64,000 bases of DNA from Butyrivibrio hungatei DSM 14810. GTDB taxonomy: Bacteria > Bacillota > Clostridia > Lachnospirales > Lachnospiraceae. The stretch is taken from NCBI RefSeq assembly GCF_900143205.1, contig NZ_FRDH01000011.1, positions 62,001-126,000 on the forward strand. Direction: 5' to 3'. Shown here piece by piece: positions 26,041-34,128 of this stretch. Position 1 is the stretch's first letter. Each line of letters begins with the position of its first letter. The position numbers and the translations under genes are program-made. A model generated the notes under the pieces. It did not search any database, was not told where the DNA came from, and worked only from the letters and a program-made list of their open reading frames with translations.

Positions 26041-28152
26041 ATGAACAATAAGGTGAATGTTGAAGAAATATTCGGGCAGAACGTCTTTACTCTTGCGAAG
26101 ATGAGAGAACGTCTTCCAAAGAATGTCTACAAAGAGGTTGTTAGTGTCACAGAACATGGCGGTGAGCTTTCCAAGGAATCTGCTGATGTAGTTGCAAATG
26201 CAATGAAAGAATGGGCAGTAGAAAACGGAGCAACTCACTATACACACTGGTTCCAGCCACTTACTGGAATCACAGCTGAGAAGCATGACTCATTTGTTGG
26301 AAGTGCTGACAAAGACGGAAGAATGCTTACATCTTTTTCTGGAAAAGAGCTTATCAAGGGAGAACCAGATGCTTCATCATTCCCTTCGGGTGGTCTTAGA
26401 GCAACATTTGAGGCCAGAGGATATACAACATGGGATATCACGTCACCAGCATTTTTGAAGGAATCAGGAGCTGGTGTTACATTATGCATTCCAACAGCTT
26501 TTTGTTCATACACAGGAGAAGCCTTAGACAAAAAGACTCCTCTCTTAAGATCTATGGAGGCTGTTAACAAGCAGGCTCTTAGGATCGTCAAATTATTCGG
26601 CAATACAAATGCCACAAAGGTTAACGTTTCAGTAGGACCAGAGCAGGAATATTTCCTTGTAGACTGGGATAAGTCAATGAAACGTGAGGACCTTATCTTC
26701 ACAGGCAGAACTCTTTTCGGTGCGCCAGCTCCTAAGGGACAGGAGATGGAGGACCACTACTTTGGCGTAATCCGTGAGAGAGTCGGCGAATTCATGAAAG
26801 ATCTCAACGTAGAATTATGGAAGCTTGGTGTTCCAGACAAGACTCAGCACAATGAGGTAGCACCTGGACAGCACGAGCTTGCTCCAATATATGAGACAGC
26901 TAATATTGCAGTTGATCACAACCAGATCATCATGGAGACAATGAAGCGAGTAGCTGAACATCACCACATGAGATGTCTTCTCCACGAGAAGCCATTTGCA
27001 GGTGTGAACGGTTCAGGTAAGCACGACAACTGGTCTCTTTGCACAGATGATGGAGTGAATCTTCTTGATCCGGGTGATACACCAAACAAGAACATTCAGT
27101 TCCTCTTTGTTCTTGCTTGTATTCTTAAGGCAGTTGACAAGCATGCAGATCTTTTGAGACAGAGTGCTTCAGACGTAGGAAATGACCACAGACTTGGGGC
27201 TAATGAGGCTCCTCCAGCAATTATGTCAGTGTTCCTTGGCGAACAGCTTGAGGACGTTGTCAGACAGCTCATCGAGACAGGTGAAGCCAAGTCCAGCAAG
27301 AAGGGCGGCAAGCTCAAGACTGGTGTATCAACACTTCCTCAGTTCGAGAAGGATGCTACTGATAGAAACCGTACATCACCATTTGCATTTACTGGAAACA
27401 AATTTGAGTTCAGAATGGTTGGATCATCAGATTCAATGGCCAGCTCAAATACTACTCTTAATACAATTGTTGCTGAAGCTTTCTGCGAGGCAGCAGACAG
27501 ACTTGAGAAGGCCAAGAATTTTGATGTAGAAGTTCATGACATTATCAAGGAATACATGACTGAGCATCAGCGCATCATCTTCAATGGAGATGGTTACTCA
27601 GAGGATTGGGTAAAAGAGGCAAAGAAGAGAGGACTTCCAAATATCAAGTCCACTATTGAGGCAGCAGATACTCTCACAACCAAGAAAGCAATCGAACTAT
27701 TCGAGAAGTTTGGCGTATACACAAAGGTTGAACTTGAATCAAGAAAAGACATCATCTTTGAGACATATGCTAAGACAATCAATATCGAAGCACTTACAAT
27801 GATAGATATGGCTTCCAAGCAGATCATTCCAGCAGTTATGAAGTATGCAGGAAGACTTGCAGCAGATGTTAATGAAATCAAGGCAGCAGGCGTAGATGCC
27901 ACTGTACAGCAGGATGAACTTAAGGAGATCCAGACTCAGCTCGGCAACATGAAGAAGGCTTTAGACAAGCTCAAGGCGTGTGAAGAGAAGGCTGGTAAGA
28001 TTTCAGACCACAGAGAACTTGCTTTCTTCTACAAGGATAAGGTAAGACCTGTTATGGATGCCCTCAGAGCACCTGCAGACAAGCTTGAGATGCTGGTTGA
28101 TAAAAAGGATTGGCCATTCCCAACATATGCAGATCTTCTTTTTGAAGGCTGA
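26041..28152 (+). CDS. glnN: type III glutamine synthetase GlnN
   Basis: GlnN makes glutamine from glutamate, ammonia and ATP. At 703 residues it is the size of the type III enzymes, far longer than GlnA (about 450). Typical features are [33 protein letters not shown] with metal-binding glutamate, [40 protein letters not shown] and [20 protein letters not shown]. The C-terminal 150 residues are helical, as in the family. I chose the ATG at 26041, after AAGGAAGGG, over the TTG three bases before. Its neighbour downstream is a tRNA-Gln gene. No clear promoter was found in the 98 bases upstream. Confidence 0.97.
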   Translation: MNNKVNVEEIFGQNVFTLAKMRERLPKNVYKEVVSVTEHGGELSKESADVVANAMKEWAVENGATHYTHWFQPLTGITAEKHDSFVGSADKDGRMLTSFSGKELIKGEPDASSFPSGGLRATFEARGYTTWDITSPAFLKESGAGVTLCIPTAFCSYTGEALDKKTPLLRSMEAVNKQALRIVKLFGNTNATKVNVSVGPEQEYFLVDWDKSMKREDLIFTGRTLFGAPAPKGQEMEDHYFGVIRERVGEFMKDLNVELWKLGVPDKTQHNEVAPGQHELAPIYETANIAVDHNQIIMETMKRVAEHHHMRCLLHEKPFAGVNGSGKHDNWSLCTDDGVNLLDPGDTPNKNIQFLFVLACILKAVDKHADLLRQSASDVGNDHRLGANEAPPAIMSVFLGEQLEDVVRQLIETGEAKSSKKGGKLKTGVSTLPQFEKDATDRNRTSPFAFTGNKFEFRMVGSSDSMASSNTTLNTIVAEAFCEAADRLEKAKNFDVEVHDIIKEYMTEHQRIIFNGDGYSEDWVKEAKKRGLPNIKSTIEAADTLTTKKAIELFEKFGVYTKVELESRKDIIFETYAKTINIEALTMIDMASKQIIPAVMKYAGRLAADVNEIKAAGVDATVQQDELKEIQTQLGNMKKALDKLKACEEKAGKISDHRELAFFYKDKVRPVMDALRAPADKLEMLVDKKDWPFPTYADLLFEG

Positions 28153-28187
28153 TAACATCTCGTGAAATGTAGATAAAATAAGTGATT

Positions 28188-28241
28188 GTGAGGTTTTTAG
28201 AAAAATTTGAAAAAAGTACTTGCATTTTTCTAAAACCTCAC
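28188..28241 (+). repeat. long inverted repeat between glnN and tRNA-Gln
   Basis: The arm 28188-28206 (GTGAGGTTTTTAGAAAAAT) matches the complement of 28224-28241 except for one extra T, so an 18-base-pair hairpin with a 17-base loop can form. No T run follows. The second arm covers the end of the tRNA promoter -35 (28220-28225) and most of its spacer, so as DNA it could be an operator and as RNA the 3' end of the glnN transcript. Confidence 0.8.
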
Positions 28242-28248
28242 GTATAAT
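28220..28248 (+). promoter_or_regulatory. promoter of tRNA-Gln
   Basis: TTGCAT at 28220-28225 and a perfect TATAAT at 28243-28248 are 17 bases apart, 14 bases before the tRNA. Confidence 0.85.
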
Positions 28249-28261
28249 CATTTCTTGTCGG

Positions 28262-28334
28262 TGGGCTATCGCCAAGCGGTAAGGCAACGGACTCTGACTC
28301 CGTCATTACGTAGGTTCGAATCCTACTAGCCCAG
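28262..28334 (+). tRNA. tRNA-Gln (anticodon CUG)
   Basis: All four arms fold: acceptor TGGGCTA with TAGCCCA, D arm GCC/GGC, anticodon stem ACGGA with TCCGT around the loop CTCTGAC (anticodon CTG, reading CAG), and T arm GTAGG-TTCGAAT-CCTAC. The discriminator is G at 28334, as for glutamine tRNAs. CCA is not encoded. It has its own promoter and terminator. Confidence 0.97.
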
Positions 28335-28339
28335 CTAGA

Positions 28340-28369
28340 AACGAGATTGGAAACAATCTCGTTTTTTTT
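28340..28369 (+). terminator. intrinsic terminator of tRNA-Gln
   Basis: AACGAGATTG pairs with CAATCTCGTT across a GAAA tetraloop and is followed by eight T residues. Confidence 0.95.
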
Positions 28370-28376
28370 ATACAAT
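28347..28376 (+). promoter_or_regulatory. possible promoter of the acyl-ACP thioesterase gene
   Basis: TTGGAA at 28347-28352 and TACAAT at 28371-28376 are 18 bases apart. It overlaps the terminator above, so the -35 match may be chance. Confidence 0.35.
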
Positions 28377-28408
28377 CGGGAATTATTTTTTGATTGGAGA
28401 CTATAAGC

Positions 28409-29143
28409 ATGTATACATTTAATTCCAGGATCAGATATAGTGAAGTTGATAGTAACGCAGAGCTTACCCTTGAATCTCTGATTGATTATTTTCAGGATTG
28501 CTCAACCTTTCAGACTCAGGATGGTCCAGCTAAAATGGAGTATCTTAGAGAGCAGAATATGGCTTGGGTATTGAACTCATGGCAGATTACGATCAATAGA
28601 TATCCTAAGCTGTGTGAGCATGTTACTATAGGAACAGTTCCATATATGCTTAAAGGCCCATTGGGACTTAGGAATTTCTTTATGGATACTGATAACGGTG
28701 AGAGGCTTGCAATTGCCAATTCCGTATGGACATTATTTGATTTTGAAAAAAATGTCCCTGTAAGAGTAACTCCAGTAATTGTAGCTGCCTATCCTCTTGA
28801 AGATAAACTTGAGATGGAGTATGGCGACAGGAAGATCAAGATACCTGAAACAGGTGAAAAGATAGATTGTGAAGAAATAGTAGTAAGAAGGCATAATCTT
28901 GACACCAATAACCATGTGAATAACGGCCAGTACATCAGAATGGCAATAGACTGTCTGGAAGATAAGAGCAGAAAAGTGGTTTCAATGCGTGCTGAATACA
29001 AAAAACAGGCAAGGCTTGGAGATATTCTTTTACCGGTTGTTATAAAAAACAAAGAAGTAGATAATAGTATATATACTGTGAGTCTCAATAACACAGAAGG
29101 CTCACCGGTATGTATTGTAGAACTAGTAGTTAGTGATAATTGA
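28409..29143 (+). CDS. acyl-ACP thioesterase
   Basis: The 244-residue protein is a double-hotdog acyl-ACP thioesterase (PF01643 type) that releases fatty acids from acyl carrier protein. The first hotdog starts with FNSRIRYSEVDSNAELTLES and contains the long helix with YLREQNMAWVLNSWQI; the second contains LDTNNHVNNGQYIRMA with the catalytic Asn/His region. Such enzymes are frequent in Lachnospiraceae, where they may supply free fatty acids or adjust membrane lipids. I chose the ATG at 28409, after GGAGA, over a TTG fifteen bases upstream. The CvfB gene follows closely. Confidence 0.88.
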   Translation: MYTFNSRIRYSEVDSNAELTLESLIDYFQDCSTFQTQDGPAKMEYLREQNMAWVLNSWQITINRYPKLCEHVTIGTVPYMLKGPLGLRNFFMDTDNGERLAIANSVWTLFDFEKNVPVRVTPVIVAAYPLEDKLEMEYGDRKIKIPETGEKIDCEEIVVRRHNLDTNNHVNNGQYIRMAIDCLEDKSRKVVSMRAEYKKQARLGDILLPVVIKNKEVDNSIYTVSLNNTEGSPVCIVELVVSDN

Positions 29144-29172
29144 CATCGCTATATTTTTTGAACGGAGGACTT

Positions 29173-30006
29173 ATGATCAAATTAGGTGAAAAACAGACAC
29201 TAGTAGTAATCAAAGAGGTGGATTTTGGCGTATATCTTGCTGAGAACATGGACAGTGAGGAGAAGGTACTCCTTCCTGGCAAGCAGGTTCCGGCTGATGC
29301 CAAGTTAGGCTCTGAGATAGAGGTCTTTATATACAAAGATTCAGACGACAGACTTATTGCAACAACAACAACTCCCAAGATCATGTTAGGAGACGTAAGA
29401 AGACTTAGAGTAAAAGAACTCAGTAAGATCGGCGCATTTATGGATTGGGGCCTTGAAAAAGACGTACTGATGCCATTTAGAGAGCAGCGTGGCAAGATCA
29501 AGGTTGGTGATGAAGTACTCTGCGCCCTTTATATCGATAAGAGCAGCAGACTTGCTGTAACAATGAATGTATATAAATATCTTTTGGACAAGAGTCCTTA
29601 TTCAAAAGATGATAAGGTTATCGGAACTGTATACGAGATGAGTGACAACTTTGGCGCTTTTGTTGCAGTAGATGACATCTATTCAGGACTTATTCCAAAG
29701 AAAGAACTCTATGGCAATATTCAGATCGGTGATGAAGTAAATGCCAGAGTAACATCAGTCAAAGAGGATGGAAGACTTAACTTAAGTGTTAGGGAAAAGG
29801 CTTATCTTCAGATGGATGATGACGCCAAAAAGGTTCTCAAGATGCTTGATGATAATGGAGGAAAGCTTCCTTTCACTGATAAGGCATCACCTGAACTTAT
29901 CAGAGAGAAGACTCATATGAGTAAAAATGAGTTTAAACGAGCTATTGGAAGACTTTTAAAAGAGGGCAAGGTTGAGATAGGCAAGGATTCCATTATCAGG
30001 AAATAA
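29173..30006 (+). CDS. cvfB: CvfB/YitL-like S1 domain RNA-binding protein
   Basis: The 277-residue protein has several S1-like OB folds in a row (about residues 1-60, 65-130 and 140-210; for example KELSKIGAFMDWGLEKDVLM and SDNFGAFVAVDDIYSGLIP), and a C-terminal winged helix (KTHMSKNEFKRAIGRLLKEG). This is the layout of CvfB from Streptococcus and Staphylococcus, an RNA-binding protein affecting virulence gene expression; the target here is unknown. I chose the ATG at 29173, preceded by CGGAGGA, since the earlier frame overlaps the thioesterase gene without a ribosome site. It is followed nine bases later by the CPBP gene. Confidence 0.88.
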   Translation: MIKLGEKQTLVVIKEVDFGVYLAENMDSEEKVLLPGKQVPADAKLGSEIEVFIYKDSDDRLIATTTTPKIMLGDVRRLRVKELSKIGAFMDWGLEKDVLMPFREQRGKIKVGDEVLCALYIDKSSRLAVTMNVYKYLLDKSPYSKDDKVIGTVYEMSDNFGAFVAVDDIYSGLIPKKELYGNIQIGDEVNARVTSVKEDGRLNLSVREKAYLQMDDDAKKVLKMLDDNGGKLPFTDKASPELIREKTHMSKNEFKRAIGRLLKEGKVEIGKDSIIRK

Positions 30007-30015
30007 GGAGAAAAT

Positions 30016-30942
30016 ATGGATTATAGGCGTGCCAACAGAACTTATCTATATATGATAGTAGCGACTTTGGTCCTGGTTCTTTTGATCAGCTATTATTATG
30101 CAGTTACTGGAAGATCACTTTCAATTTTTATGGATAACCTCCTATGTGAGCTTGTTATACTTTTGCCGACAATGGCTGTGGTTTTGCTTAGTGGTGAAAA
30201 GATATCACATGTTATTCCAATGAGAGGCATAAAACCAGCTTCTTTAGTGCTTACAGTAGGTTATCTTTTAGCACTTTTTCCATTGGTTACTTTGGTGAAT
30301 TACATCTCGATGTTCTTTGTTGAGAACATGGTAAGTTCCATAAGCGATGAGGTTCTTGCCATGCCGATGTGGAAGATGATCCTTTCTATGGGACTTATTG
30401 GACCGTTTATTGAGGAAATTGTATTTAGAGGAGTGATATTCCACAGCTACAAAAAGACAGGACGAATAGTAGGATCTATCATCCTTTCTTCAGTACTTTT
30501 TGGAATGATGCACCTTAATTTCAACCAGTTTGCTTATGGCGCGGTAATGGGCGTGATGTTCTGTCTATTGGTGGAGGCAACAGGAAGTGTTTTGTCATCA
30601 TTTATTGCCCATGCACTGTTCAACACTATTGAAGTTATCGTGATGTACACTGCATCAGGAACTGTTGGGAAAGCAGACGTGGTCGTGGAAAACGTGGTCG
30701 GAGACCATAGCACTTTGGAGTTTCTGGCATTTTATTTGGTTATGTCTGTCATATTTACAACTGCGGCTTTTTATATAGTTCGTAAGATTGCTGATATTCA
30801 GGGCAGGACGGAATATTATAACTATATTAGAAAGAGCGAAAAACAAGGCTATAAACTGATCACAGTGCCTCTTGTGATAGCAATAGTGATCTCAGTAGCG
30901 TATATGTGCTTCGTGGCATATATATCGAATTACACTTACTAA
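30016..30942 (+). CDS. CPBP family intramembrane metalloprotease
   Basis: This 308-residue protein has about eight hydrophobic segments and the CPBP motifs GPFIEEIVFRGVIFHSY (EExxxR, near residue 133-145), FGMMHLNFNQF and SFIAHALFNTIE. It would be a membrane glutamic/metalloprotease of unknown substrate. It is unlike the first CPBP protein of the window (289-903) in length and has a longer N-terminal part. TAAGGAG precedes the start, and its closeness to cvfB (nine bases) implies one transcript. A strong terminator follows. Confidence 0.88.
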   Translation: MDYRRANRTYLYMIVATLVLVLLISYYYAVTGRSLSIFMDNLLCELVILLPTMAVVLLSGEKISHVIPMRGIKPASLVLTVGYLLALFPLVTLVNYISMFFVENMVSSISDEVLAMPMWKMILSMGLIGPFIEEIVFRGVIFHSYKKTGRIVGSIILSSVLFGMMHLNFNQFAYGAVMGVMFCLLVEATGSVLSSFIAHALFNTIEVIVMYTASGTVGKADVVVENVVGDHSTLEFLAFYLVMSVIFTTAAFYIVRKIADIQGRTEYYNYIRKSEKQGYKLITVPLVIAIVISVAYMCFVAYISNYTY

Positions 30943-30947
30943 AAAAC

Positions 30948-30977
30948 AAATGCTCCAGGAAAACCTGGAGCATTTTT
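30948..30977 (+). terminator. bidirectional intrinsic terminator
   Basis: AAATGCTCCAGG pairs with CCTGGAGCATTT across AAAA. A T run follows on the + strand, and TTTGTTTTTT follows on the - strand, so it serves both convergent genes. Confidence 0.92.
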
Positions 30978-30988
30978 GGATGGCTCAA

Positions 30989-31177
30989 TCAGATACGGAT
31001 GTCAATGTTTGAACCGATATTAGGATTCACAGAAAGTTCTGAGACAGCATCAATGCTCTCTACCAATCCACTTCCTACATCTTCCATGAAATCGAGGTTC
31101 TTGGATAGCATAGCAATCCCAACATCATTTAAAATCTGATTTTGGGAAAGAGCCATCGATAAAGCTGGAATATCCAT
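30989..31177 (-). CDS. YjfB family putative motility protein
   Basis: The 62-residue protein begins MDIPALSMALSQNQILNDVG and ends NPNIGSNIDIRI, which are the two conserved ends of the small YjfB family, often found in flagellated Firmicutes and called putative motility proteins. The function is unknown. I chose the ATG at 31177 because AGGAGGTG lies just upstream on the - strand; the frame is open for eleven more codons without such a site. A sigma-D-like -10 (CCGATAT) lies about 50 bases upstream, which fits a link to flagella. It is monocistronic. Confidence 0.75.
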   Translation of the reverse strand: MDIPALSMALSQNQILNDVGIAMLSKNLDFMEDVGSGLVESIDAVSELSVNPNIGSNIDIRI

Positions 31178-31225
31178 ATTCACCTCCTGTGCCAAATGGG
31201 CACACTTCACTTTATCATATCTAGT

Positions 31226-31253
31226 ATATCGGATTATTTAGGGGGTAAGTTGA
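31226..31253 (-). promoter_or_regulatory. possible sigma-D promoter of the YjfB gene
   Basis: On the - strand CCGATAT (31232-31226) matches the flagellar sigma factor -10. The -35 is imperfect: TCAA at 31253-31250, 17 bases away, instead of TAAA at 15. Confidence 0.4.
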
Positions 31254-31266
31254 TACCAAAAAGAAG

Positions 31267-31322
31267 AGGGCGTTTTTGGTACTTTTGACTAGGAAAATTG
31301 AAAAATGTACAAAAAACGCCCT
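31267..31322 (+). repeat. inverted repeat upstream of the PucR/CdaR-type regulator
   Basis: AGGGCGTTTTTGGTAC (31267-31282) and GTACAAAAAACGCCCT (31307-31322) are complementary except at one base and lie 24 bases apart. No T run follows. The length, spacing and position before the regulator gene suggest an operator or leader structure. Confidence 0.75.
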
Positions 31323-31339
31323 TTAAAGAGTGGATTTTT

Positions 31340-31367
31340 TTGTACATTTGTATTAAAATGCTATGTA
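31340..31367 (+). promoter_or_regulatory. possible promoter of the PucR-ftsEX operon
   Basis: TTGTAC at 31340-31345 and TATGTA at 31362-31367 are 16 bases apart, just below the inverted repeat and about 40 bases before the start codon. Confidence 0.35.
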
Positions 31368-31405
31368 TACAATTCGCAGATAGAAGACTGCAGAAAGAGT
31401 GAAAA

Positions 31406-32488
31406 ATGATTTCGAATCAAATTCTTCAGAACACCATTGATGGGTTAAAAAACATAGCGCATGTTGATCTCTATGTGCTTGATACTGATGGTAAGGAAGT
31501 TGCAGCTACAGCCAGTGATATCGGTAATGTTACAGCTGTAGCCAGAGATTTCGTTGATTCACCAGCTGATTCACAGGAAATCCAGGGCTTTCAGTATTTC
31601 AAGATATATGATGAACAGCAGCTTGAATACATTCTGATCTGCACAGGTTCAGGCGAGCATGTTTATATGCTCGGCAAGATGATCGCATATCAGATTCAGA
31701 GTCTTCTTGTGGCTTACAAAGAGAGATTTGACAAGGATAACTTTATCAAGAACCTCCTTCTTGATAATCTTCTCTTGGTTGATATCTATAGCAGAGCCAA
31801 AAAGCTTCACATCCAGACTGATGCTAAGAGAGTTGCCATGATCGTTGAGTCTATTAACGGAAGGGACAACAATGCCCTTGAAGTTGCAAGAACTCACTTT
31901 GGCAACGGAACAGACTTTGTTACTGAAGTTGATGAAGATAATATCATCGTGGTCAAGGATGTTACAGATCTGGGCAAGCCTGGCGAGATTGCTAAGGTCG
32001 CAGAAGATATGCTTGCAACTCTTGAAAAAGAGGGACTTTCAGGAGTAAGAATTGCATATGGAACAGTTGTAGGGGAGATCAAAGAAGTCAGCCGTTCCTA
32101 CAAAGAAGCAAAGATGGCACTAGATGTTGGAAAGATATTCTTTGACGAGCGAAAAGTTATCTGCTACAGCGAACTTGGTATTGGAAGACTTATTTATCAG
32201 CTTCCTATTCCTCTTTGCAAGATGTTTATCAAAGAGATATTCGGCGGCAAAAATCCTGATGAATTCGACCAGGAGACACTTACGACTATCGATAAATTCT
32301 TTGAGAACAGTCTGAACGTGTCAGAGACATCAAGACAGCTCTTTATTCACAGAAATACACTTGTGTATAGACTGGATAAGCTTCAGAAGAGCACAGGACT
32401 TGACCTTAGAGTATTTGATGATGCCATAACTTTCAAAATTGCTCTTATGGTTGTAAGATACATGAAGTACATGGAAAAGTTTACTTGA
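31406..32488 (+). CDS. PucR/CdaR-type transcriptional regulator
   Basis: The 360-residue protein ends with a PucR-family helix-turn-helix: NVSETSRQLFIHRNTLVYRL with the conserved RNTLxYRL, then DAITFKIALMVVRYM. The first 110 residues (DLYVLDTDGKEVAATAS and EYILICTGSGEHVYMLGK) look like a sugar-diacid-recognition or GAF-like sensor as in CdaR regulators, and the middle is the GGDEF-like region of the family. Known relatives respond to carbohydrates, purines or amino acids. It lies only 13 bases before ftsE, so it is probably co-transcribed with the division genes, which is unusual. Confidence 0.85.
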   Translation: MISNQILQNTIDGLKNIAHVDLYVLDTDGKEVAATASDIGNVTAVARDFVDSPADSQEIQGFQYFKIYDEQQLEYILICTGSGEHVYMLGKMIAYQIQSLLVAYKERFDKDNFIKNLLLDNLLLVDIYSRAKKLHIQTDAKRVAMIVESINGRDNNALEVARTHFGNGTDFVTEVDEDNIIVVKDVTDLGKPGEIAKVAEDMLATLEKEGLSGVRIAYGTVVGEIKEVSRSYKEAKMALDVGKIFFDERKVICYSELGIGRLIYQLPIPLCKMFIKEIFGGKNPDEFDQETLTTIDKFFENSLNVSETSRQLFIHRNTLVYRLDKLQKSTGLDLRVFDDAITFKIALMVVRYMKYMEKFT

Positions 32489-32501
32489 TCAGGAGATAGG
32501 T

Positions 32502-33242
32502 ATGGAAAAAGGATACAGAAAAAGAAGGACTTCTAGACAGATTCCTGATGATGAAGTCATCACTCTGGAGAATGTCACTAAGTCATATTCTACAGGGGCA
32601 CCTGCATTAAACGGAGTCACACTTCACATCAAAAGAGGTGAGTTCGTATTTATCGTAGGTGATAGTGGATCTGGTAAGTCAACACTTATAAAGCTTTTAC
32701 TTAGAGAATTAGTACCAACAGACGGTGAGATCACTGTTCTTGGTTACAATTTAAGAAAAATCAAACATAGAAAGATTCCTAAGTTTAGACGTAACCTTGG
32801 AATCGTATTCCAGGATTTCCGTCTTCTCAAGGACAGAAATGTTTATGAGAACGTTGCTTTTGCACAGAGGATCGTTCAGACTCCAACAAGGGAGATCAAG
32901 AGAAATGTTCCATCAATTCTTGCAACAGTTAACCTTGCTGGTAAGTACAAAAACAAGATAAATCAGCTTTCAGGTGGTGAGCAGCAGAGAGTTGCTCTTG
33001 CCAGAGCTTTGGTAAATAAGCCAACAATTCTTTTGGCCGATGAGCCTACAGGAAATCTCGATCCAAACAATTCATGGGAGATCATGAAACTCATGGAGCA
33101 GATCAATGAGAATGGCACAACAGTTATCGTTGTAACTCACAACAGAGAGATCGTTAATGCCATGAAGAAGAGAGTTATCACCATGAAAAAAGGCGTCATC
33201 ATAGAGGACGAGGAAGAAGGTATGTACATCGATGAGGATTAG
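32502..33242 (+). CDS. ftsE: cell division ATP-binding protein FtsE
   Basis: FtsE is the cytoplasmic ATPase of FtsEX, which controls cell-wall hydrolysis at division. The 246 residues have Walker A GDSGSGKSTLIKLL, Q-loop FQDFRLLKDRNVYENVAF, ABC signature LSGGEQQRVALARAL, Walker B ILLADEPTGNLD and the switch histidine VVTHN. An N-terminal extension of about 20 basic residues (KRRTSRQIPDDE) precedes the ABC domain. AGGAGATAGG lies before the start. It overlaps ftsX by 11 bases, the usual coupling. Confidence 0.96.
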   Translation: MEKGYRKRRTSRQIPDDEVITLENVTKSYSTGAPALNGVTLHIKRGEFVFIVGDSGSGKSTLIKLLLRELVPTDGEITVLGYNLRKIKHRKIPKFRRNLGIVFQDFRLLKDRNVYENVAFAQRIVQTPTREIKRNVPSILATVNLAGKYKNKINQLSGGEQQRVALARALVNKPTILLADEPTGNLDPNNSWEIMKLMEQINENGTTVIVVTHNREIVNAMKKRVITMKKGVIIEDEEEGMYIDED

Positions 33243-34128
33243 TAGTTTCTTTTACACCATCGGACAGGGCTTCAAGAATTTAGGCAGAAATAAGTGGTAT
33301 ACACTTGCTTCAATTGCGACAATAAGTGCTTGTTTGTTTTTGTTCGGACTGTTTTATTCAATAATCACGAACTTCCAGAATGTGGTCAAGACTGCTGAGG
33401 AAGGCGTTTCTGTAACTGTTTTCTTCAATGAGGGAGTTGGCGAAGAGCAGATCCTTGTTGTTAAGAGTGACCTCGAGAAGCGCCCGGAAGTCAGAGAAAT
33501 TGTATATGTATCAGCTGATGAGGCTTGGGAAGGCTTTAAAGAGGAGTACCTTGGCGAATACGCTGATGGTTTTACTGAGAACCCATTGGCAGATTCGGCT
33601 AACTTGCAGATATACTTAAATGACGTATCTATGCAGGGCGCATTAGTAACATATATCGAATCTATTGACGTCGTAAGAGAAGTTAACCGTTCAGAAGTAA
33701 CGGCTACAACTCTTAGCGGTCTTAATAAGCTAATTGCATATATTTCTGCAGGTATCATCATTATTCTTTTGCTGGTATCAATATTCCTTATCAGCAACAC
33801 AGTTACAATGGGTATAGCTGTCAGAAAAGACGAGATCAATATTATGAAATACATTGGAGCAACGGACTTCTTTGTAAGAGCACCTTTCGTGGTTGAAGGT
33901 ATTATCATTGGAATCATTGGTTCACTTATTCCGTTGGTCATCATTTATTTCGTATATACCAATGCGATCTCATATATAGTATCAAAATTTACAATGTTGT
34001 CATCTATCTTGAATTTCCTGCCTGTTGAGATCGTATTCAACAAGCTTTTCCCAATATCACTTGCAATAGGTATTGGTATCGGATTTTTCGGAAGTTTCAC
34101 AACAGTAAGAAAGCATTTGCATGTATAA
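33232..34128 (+). CDS. ftsX: cell division protein FtsX
   Basis: FtsX is the membrane half of FtsEX; it carries the signal from FtsE to peptidoglycan hydrolases outside. The 298 residues have one helix after a short cytoplasmic start (WYTLASIATISACLFLFGLF), an extracellular loop of about 115 residues, then three helices at the C-terminus, the standard four-helix layout. The motif GATDFFVRAPFVVEG between helices is typical. It overlaps both neighbours (11 bases with ftsE, eight with the hydrolase gene), so all three are translationally linked. Confidence 0.95.
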   Translation: MRISSFFYTIGQGFKNLGRNKWYTLASIATISACLFLFGLFYSIITNFQNVVKTAEEGVSVTVFFNEGVGEEQILVVKSDLEKRPEVREIVYVSADEAWEGFKEEYLGEYADGFTENPLADSANLQIYLNDVSMQGALVTYIESIDVVREVNRSEVTATTLSGLNKLIAYISAGIIIILLLVSIFLISNTVTMGIAVRKDEINIMKYIGATDFFVRAPFVVEGIIIGIIGSLIPLVIIYFVYTNAISYIVSKFTMLSSILNFLPVEIVFNKLFPISLAIGIGIGFFGSFTTVRKHLHV

